In this document: positions 14,401 through 17,589 of the stretch, in pieces
Numbering within the stretch: position 1 is the first letter of the stretch
Layout: every line of letters starts with the position of its first letter
NCBI GenBank assembly: GCA_002297865.1
Contig: DBKX01000259.1
Location: forward strand, 1 to 17,589
Origin: Lachnoclostridium sp. UBA739
GTDB taxonomy: Bacteria; Bacillota_A; Clostridia; Lachnospirales; Lachnospiraceae
Length of the DNA: 17,589 bases
Direction of reading: 5' to 3'
Program-made: the position numbers and the translations under genes
Notes under the pieces: generated by a model
The model's database searches: none
What the model was told of the DNA's origin: nothing
The model's input: the letters and a program-made list of their open reading frames with translations, nothing else

Positions 14401-17400
14401 CTGTATGCTATATGGAGTAAATTATTAGGCCGTAATAATCTGTCTTATGATTCTGACTTTTTCGAAGAAGGAGGACATTCTTTATTAGCTGTGCAATTGG
14501 TAAACCAAGTAAATGAAAAATATCACTCGGAGTTTACGTTAAAAGACATATTTTCTAATCCAGTGTTAAATTCATTTGCACAAATGATTGACCAGAGAAC
14601 AGTTGATACGGCAGACGAGTTAAAGCAGTTTTCTAAGGAAGAGAATATTCCGAGTATTGGACAAGAGAGACTATGGTTCCTGAATCAGCTAGAAGAGGAT
14701 AATCCATTCTATAATGTTGTTTTTACTGTACAATTAACAGGAAAGCTTGATATAAAAAAATTGGAACAGGTAATTTCTAAAGTATTCGACCGCCACTCAG
14801 TATTTCATTATTCTTATCATGAAGATGAGGAAGGGAAGCTCATTGTTAAAGACAATGCAATTACTGCTGGATTGGATACAATAACGATCGAGGATAAATC
14901 ATTATCGAAGGATGATGTGTTAGCATTTGTAATGGAAGAGTCCAAGCGGTTTGGAAATATTCCATTTAATCTGACAAAGGCACCTTTGGCTAGAACGAAG
15001 CTCATACATGTGAAGGATGATTTGAATTTTCTGTTATTTAGTATTCATCATATCATCTGTGATGGATGGTCAATGGGAATTTTACTTGAAGATATCAAAA
15101 GATTTTATTTGGATGATGAGAAAACGTCCTTACAGGATGAAATACTTCCATATAATGTATTTGCACAATATCAGAAGTTCAAAAATGAACAAGATGATTT
15201 GAAAAAACAGATAGACTGGTGGCACAACCAGCTCAATAACAGCTTGCCGGTACTCATGATGCCTACAACTTATAAACGGCCTAATATAATGTCTTATAGA
15301 GGAAAACACATTAGAGCACTATCTAGTCAAGATTTATTGAAAGACATTAAATTATGTGCCAAAGAGTTAAAGGTCACAGAATTTTATGTTTTATATGCGG
15401 CATATGTAATTATGATATGGAAGTATTCAGAACAGGAAGATTATGTGATCGGAGTACCATTTGCCAATAGGGAAAAGAGTGCTTTTGAAAAAATCGTTGG
15501 TTATTTTGTTAATGTACTACCAGTATTAACCCATATAAATGAAAGCATGACGGTTAAGGAACTGATAGAAGGCTGCAAAGAGTCATTCTTGATGGTTCAC
15601 CAGAATAAAGATGTGCCAATAGAAATTCTGTTAAAAGATTATGAAAACCGCTCCGATTTGAGCAGGCCACCTTTATATCAGACTATGTTTACTTTACAGA
15701 ATGCGCCATTGGGAGAGATGAGTATTGGAACCATCGAACTTAATCCGATGTTTATTGAAAGTGATACTTGCAAAATGGATTTGTCTCTTATGGCAGAAGA
15801 GACAAATGGAAGTTATCAATTTGTGTTAGAATACTGCACCGACTTATTTAGTAAGGAGTTTATGCAGCGTTTTATGACCAATTATTTATACGTATTAAAA
15901 CAGATGAAAGATTACGATAAAAAATTGGAATATATAGAAGCTATATCACCAGATGAAAAGAATTACCTGCTAAATGAGTTTAACTCAAACATTAAGAATT
16001 TTAATAATGAACTGACAATTGACCAGCTTATCGACAGATGGGCGGGTGTTAATCCTAATAAAATAGCTTTTTCAGATGAGCAGAATACCATAACTTATTT
16101 GCAGTTAAAGGAGGAGACAGACAGGCTGTCTTCTAGACTAATCAGTGAAGCGGATAAAAAGGCTCCTATTCTGATATATATGGATAGAGAAATTGATTTT
16201 GTGAAAACAATTATTTCTTTATGGAAATGTGGAATGAGTTATATTCCTCTAGAAGTGAACTATCCGTTTGAAAGAGTGGAGGAAATGATTCATCGGTCTG
16301 GAGCTCAAATTGTAGTCGTCAATGCAGAATCTGAAGCAGCCTGGGATGACAGACATAGTATCAAAACTATCAATATGAACAATAGAATCGTTCCATCGAA
16401 TTTGAAGTGTGACTTATATGGAGGTAAGCTTGGGCTGGATGACCTAGTATACACGATTTTTACATCTGGCTCAACAGGAAAGCCAAAAGGTGCAATGATA
16501 GAACAGAAGGGAATGCTGAATCATCTTTTTGCGAAAATTGATTATTTAAATATCACTGAGAATGACTTTATTATTGAGAATGCGTCTCAATGTTTTGATA
16601 TTTCCATTTGGCAGTTCTTTTCTAATGTAATTGCAGGAGGAAGATGTCATATTGTATCAGATGAAACAGCAAAAAATCCAAGAGCTCTGTTAAAAACTGT
16701 TGCGGAATATGGATGCACAATTCTTGAGATAGTACCTATGGTTTTGAGATTTATCTTAGATGATGAAATTTGCCTAAAATATCTTATGGAATGCAAGAAA
16801 TTAAGAGTTCTCGTACTTACGGGAGAGGCATTGCCAACGGATATTGTGAATCGCTGGCATGCTTTAGAAAATGGAATACCTATTTTAAATGCGTATGGAC
16901 CAACAGAATGTTCAGACGATGTAACCCACTATATGTCAAAAGAAGCCTTTGATGAGCGAGTGGTTAATATGCCAATTGGTACGCCACTTCCAAATGTATC
17001 ACTTTATGTAATGAATAAGAAACAGCAGTTAGTACCAAGGGGAGTTCCTGGTGAATTGTATGTTGGTGGAATTGCAGTTGGAAAAGGCTATCTGAATGCA
17101 GAACAAGAAACGAATCGAGCATTTTTGGAAAATCCATTTACGGGTGAAAAAAGGAAATTTTATAGAACGGGTGATTTAGTAGTAATCAATGAAGAGGGAC
17201 AACTAGTATTCAATGGCAGAATTGATTTTCAGGTTAAGATCAGAGGATACAGAATCGAATTAAAGGAAATCGAAAATGTATTCTTGCAATACGAAAATGT
17301 TACGAATTGTGTTGTAGTTGGCAAACAGGATAAGAAAAATGAGACGCAGCTTGTACTCTATTATGCAAGCAATGCTGAAATAAAGGCAGAAGCAATAAAG

Positions 17401-17589
17401 TCTTATCTGCTTCAATACTTACCAGCGTATATGATACCGATAGCGTTTATTCGTTTAGAACAGTTACCAACAAGTCACAACGGAAAGATTGATTTGAAAC
17501 AGCTGCCAGAGCCAGTATTTGATGAAGTGGAAGAGATAGATGATGATCAAGAGTTAACAGAAAATGAGAAAAAGCTTGCGGACATCTGG
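11491..17589 (+). CDS. Multimodular NRPS, C-A-PCP-C-A-(PCP), cut by the window end
   Basis: I translated this frame from TTG 11491 to the last base: 2033 codons without a stop, so the gene continues beyond the window. AAGGCGG (11475-11481) supports the TTG start; GTG 11512 is the alternative. Domains: C1 about 8-440 (HHIMMDGWS, His133, His134, Asp138); A1 about 460-945 (YTSGSTGVPKG 604-614, EYGPTE, YRTGD); PCP1 about 955-1035 (GGHS, Ser997); C2 about 1050-1480 (HHIICDGWS, His1186, His1187, Asp1191); A2 about 1510-2005 (FTSGSTGKPKG, AYGPTECSDD, YRTGD); PCP2 begins about 2012 and is cut. A1 pocket D650 L651 T654 K692 I718 G720 E744 V752 G753 K939 spells the Asn code. A2 pocket D1703 I1704 W1707 E1746 V1775 T1777 A1801 D1809 D1810 K1999 is unassigned but acidic. 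Both C domains look like ordinary LCL types; no epimerase domain is seen. Confidence 0.95.
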   Translation, partial: MGVNKYEVVASRAQKRIWYFEQKHPKTAVYHIPIEINMIGELKVTLLWKALNDVIQCNEPLRTGLIEKNGILYQIIFEEIKLNEDIDIVSDRKEYEKLREEAVNQPFDLSNAPLLRIRLFKFENEYRLLLVFHHIMMDGWSISLFMKELASAYNGYCKNQASILEMPELQYADYAAWYEEWLDDGERDRTKVFWDKMFQDGYEKLEVNYPVQQKNENIFLSGYEEIMLHDNLTEKLEDFISKGYGSTFSIFLSTFLGTLSYITGKDRVMVETVTSGRVNGDLMDMMGFFVNNVPVQTNIHNKSFAALVHELNRLSLLLNDNQAFPYDEIVTNYIAEKYKQDYTPFSDFIFLLQDMKIPNTIFDGVDITVANKNDGLAKNDFTLMVDKEGRNYKLCVNYAVYKYDKGFVLRFLDIMVRLLSTYLEVPEAKLDSVSPYELEDFRKQLAAINPLEEVEVKQTAYELIENSISIHSDNVLIQQNGEIVTYEKMSQYADYILEKMLEEKIVSGSRVAVITDRNDKFLYSILAVWRNDCTYVPLDLSLPIERVKGILKEAQVSCILYDASVFKISDISVEGIPDIDVSHLVASTNKITHKKAVNAAYVLYTSGSTGVPKGVVISQKALGNYLSHCIENYFIYDNMVSLFHTSISFDLTITSIMPQLVQGGQIHYIEYSRGIPGLLEFIKENQRALLLKCTPAHLEILFQSIDKEFFINQQIMAIVGGEEVTRKLVGDFYENMPKSVMINEYGPTEATVGCTICRLTEEMCYANHMSIGYSISGMASYVVNARNQILPPYFSGELILSGNGLADEYFHNMPETKAKFIDNVIDGKRVYRTGDYCFYDEKGNLYYIGRTDGQLKIRGFRVEIEEIESTFQSLYQDIPLKVLSIQNENKRPELCGFYQSKEEINQKEFKTNLGKTLPSYMIPAYFMRIDRVPINQNGKVDVKLLVQMFQEWKKQQVEDEDYQPTQTEEELYAIWSKLLGRNNLSYDSDFFEEGGHSLLAVQLVNQVNEKYHSEFTLKDIFSNPVLNSFAQMIDQRTVDTADELKQFSKEENIPSIGQERLWFLNQLEEDNPFYNVVFTVQLTGKLDIKKLEQVISKVFDRHSVFHYSYHEDEEGKLIVKDNAITAGLDTITIEDKSLSKDDVLAFVMEESKRFGNIPFNLTKAPLARTKLIHVKDDLNFLLFSIHHIICDGWSMGILLEDIKRFYLDDEKTSLQDEILPYNVFAQYQKFKNEQDDLKKQIDWWHNQLNNSLPVLMMPTTYKRPNIMSYRGKHIRALSSQDLLKDIKLCAKELKVTEFYVLYAAYVIMIWKYSEQEDYVIGVPFANREKSAFEKIVGYFVNVLPVLTHINESMTVKELIEGCKESFLMVHQNKDVPIEILLKDYENRSDLSRPPLYQTMFTLQNAPLGEMSIGTIELNPMFIESDTCKMDLSLMAEETNGSYQFVLEYCTDLFSKEFMQRFMTNYLYVLKQMKDYDKKLEYIEAISPDEKNYLLNEFNSNIKNFNNELTIDQLIDRWAGVNPNKIAFSDEQNTITYLQLKEETDRLSSRLISEADKKAPILIYMDREIDFVKTIISLWKCGMSYIPLEVNYPFERVEEMIHRSGAQIVVVNAESEAAWDDRHSIKTINMNNRIVPSNLKCDLYGGKLGLDDLVYTIFTSGSTGKPKGAMIEQKGMLNHLFAKIDYLNITENDFIIENASQCFDISIWQFFSNVIAGGRCHIVSDETAKNPRALLKTVAEYGCTILEIVPMVLRFILDDEICLKYLMECKKLRVLVLTGEALPTDIVNRWHALENGIPILNAYGPTECSDDVTHYMSKEAFDERVVNMPIGTPLPNVSLYVMNKKQQLVPRGVPGELYVGGIAVGKGYLNAEQETNRAFLENPFTGEKRKFYRTGDLVVINEEGQLVFNGRIDFQVKIRGYRIELKEIENVFLQYENVTNCVVVGKQDKKNETQLVLYYASNAEIKAEAIKSYLLQYLPAYMIPIAFIRLEQLPTSHNGKIDLKQLPEPVFDEVEEIDDDQELTENEKKLADIW

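Noticed and set aside
1..17589. CRISPR arrays, tRNA genes, rRNA and intact insertion sequences
   Set aside because: No regularly spaced repeats, no cloverleaf with a CCA end, no rRNA-like stretch and no transposase reading frame were seen.
11491..17589. Frameshift or broken gene, because no frame was reported for this stretch
   Set aside because: The frame was read codon by codon and is open throughout; it was missing only because its stop lies outside the window.

Overview
The window looks like a chromosomal segment of a low-GC, anaerobic Firmicute, most likely a gut Lachnospiraceae/Clostridia member. The basis is an A/T-rich sequence with strong GGAGG-type ribosome binding sites and consensus sigma-A promoters, a cysteine-rich C_GCAxxG_C_C protein beside a formate/nitrite-family channel, a VanZ-family membrane protein and clostridial-style radical-SAM and TPR-hydrolase genes. 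This is inference from gene content; there is no rRNA to confirm it.

Region 1 (about 1-3703, plus strand) is core-like. It holds a cysteine-rich redox-type protein (323-748), an FNT channel (856-1704), two tiny hydrophilic ORFs with excellent ribosome binding sites (1781-1951 and 1970-2104), a Rho-independent terminator (2115-2150), then a perfect sigma-A promoter (2230-2258) driving a VanZ-domain protein with a large C-terminal extracytoplasmic domain (2294-3703). A convergent minus-strand hexapeptide acetyltransferase (3768-4598) separates this part from the rest.

Region 2 (about 4858 to the window end, plus strand) is a nonribosomal peptide biosynthetic operon that runs past the right edge. 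It begins with a TTGACA-16-TGATATAAT promoter whose -35 box is one arm of an inverted repeat, a likely operator. Then come a TPR/alpha-beta hydrolase (4975-5949), a lysine 2,3-aminomutase-type radical SAM enzyme (5982-7178), a single-module NRPS C-A-PCP (7162-10404), an RsgA-like circularly permuted GTPase (10406-11476, TTG start) and a second NRPS C-A-PCP-C-A-(PCP...) starting at TTG 11491 and still open at 17589. Spacings of -17, 1 and 14 nt from the aminomutase to the second NRPS suggest one transcript with translational coupling.

Reading the adenylation pockets by hand gives DAFIMGMVFK (Leu-like), DLTKIGEVGK (Asn-like) and DIWEVTADDK (unassigned, acidic, perhaps a basic residue). If synthesis is colinear, the visible product is acyl?-Leu-Asn-(basic?)-. 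The aminomutase would plausibly supply beta-lysine as a building block, and the GTPase, a relative of a 30S-subunit assembly factor, could be a self-protection or accessory factor. The combination of aminomutase, NRPS and RsgA paralogue in one operon is the most unusual thing in the window. No thioesterase domain, epimerase domain, MbtH protein, phosphopantetheinyl transferase or exporter is visible; they could lie to the right.
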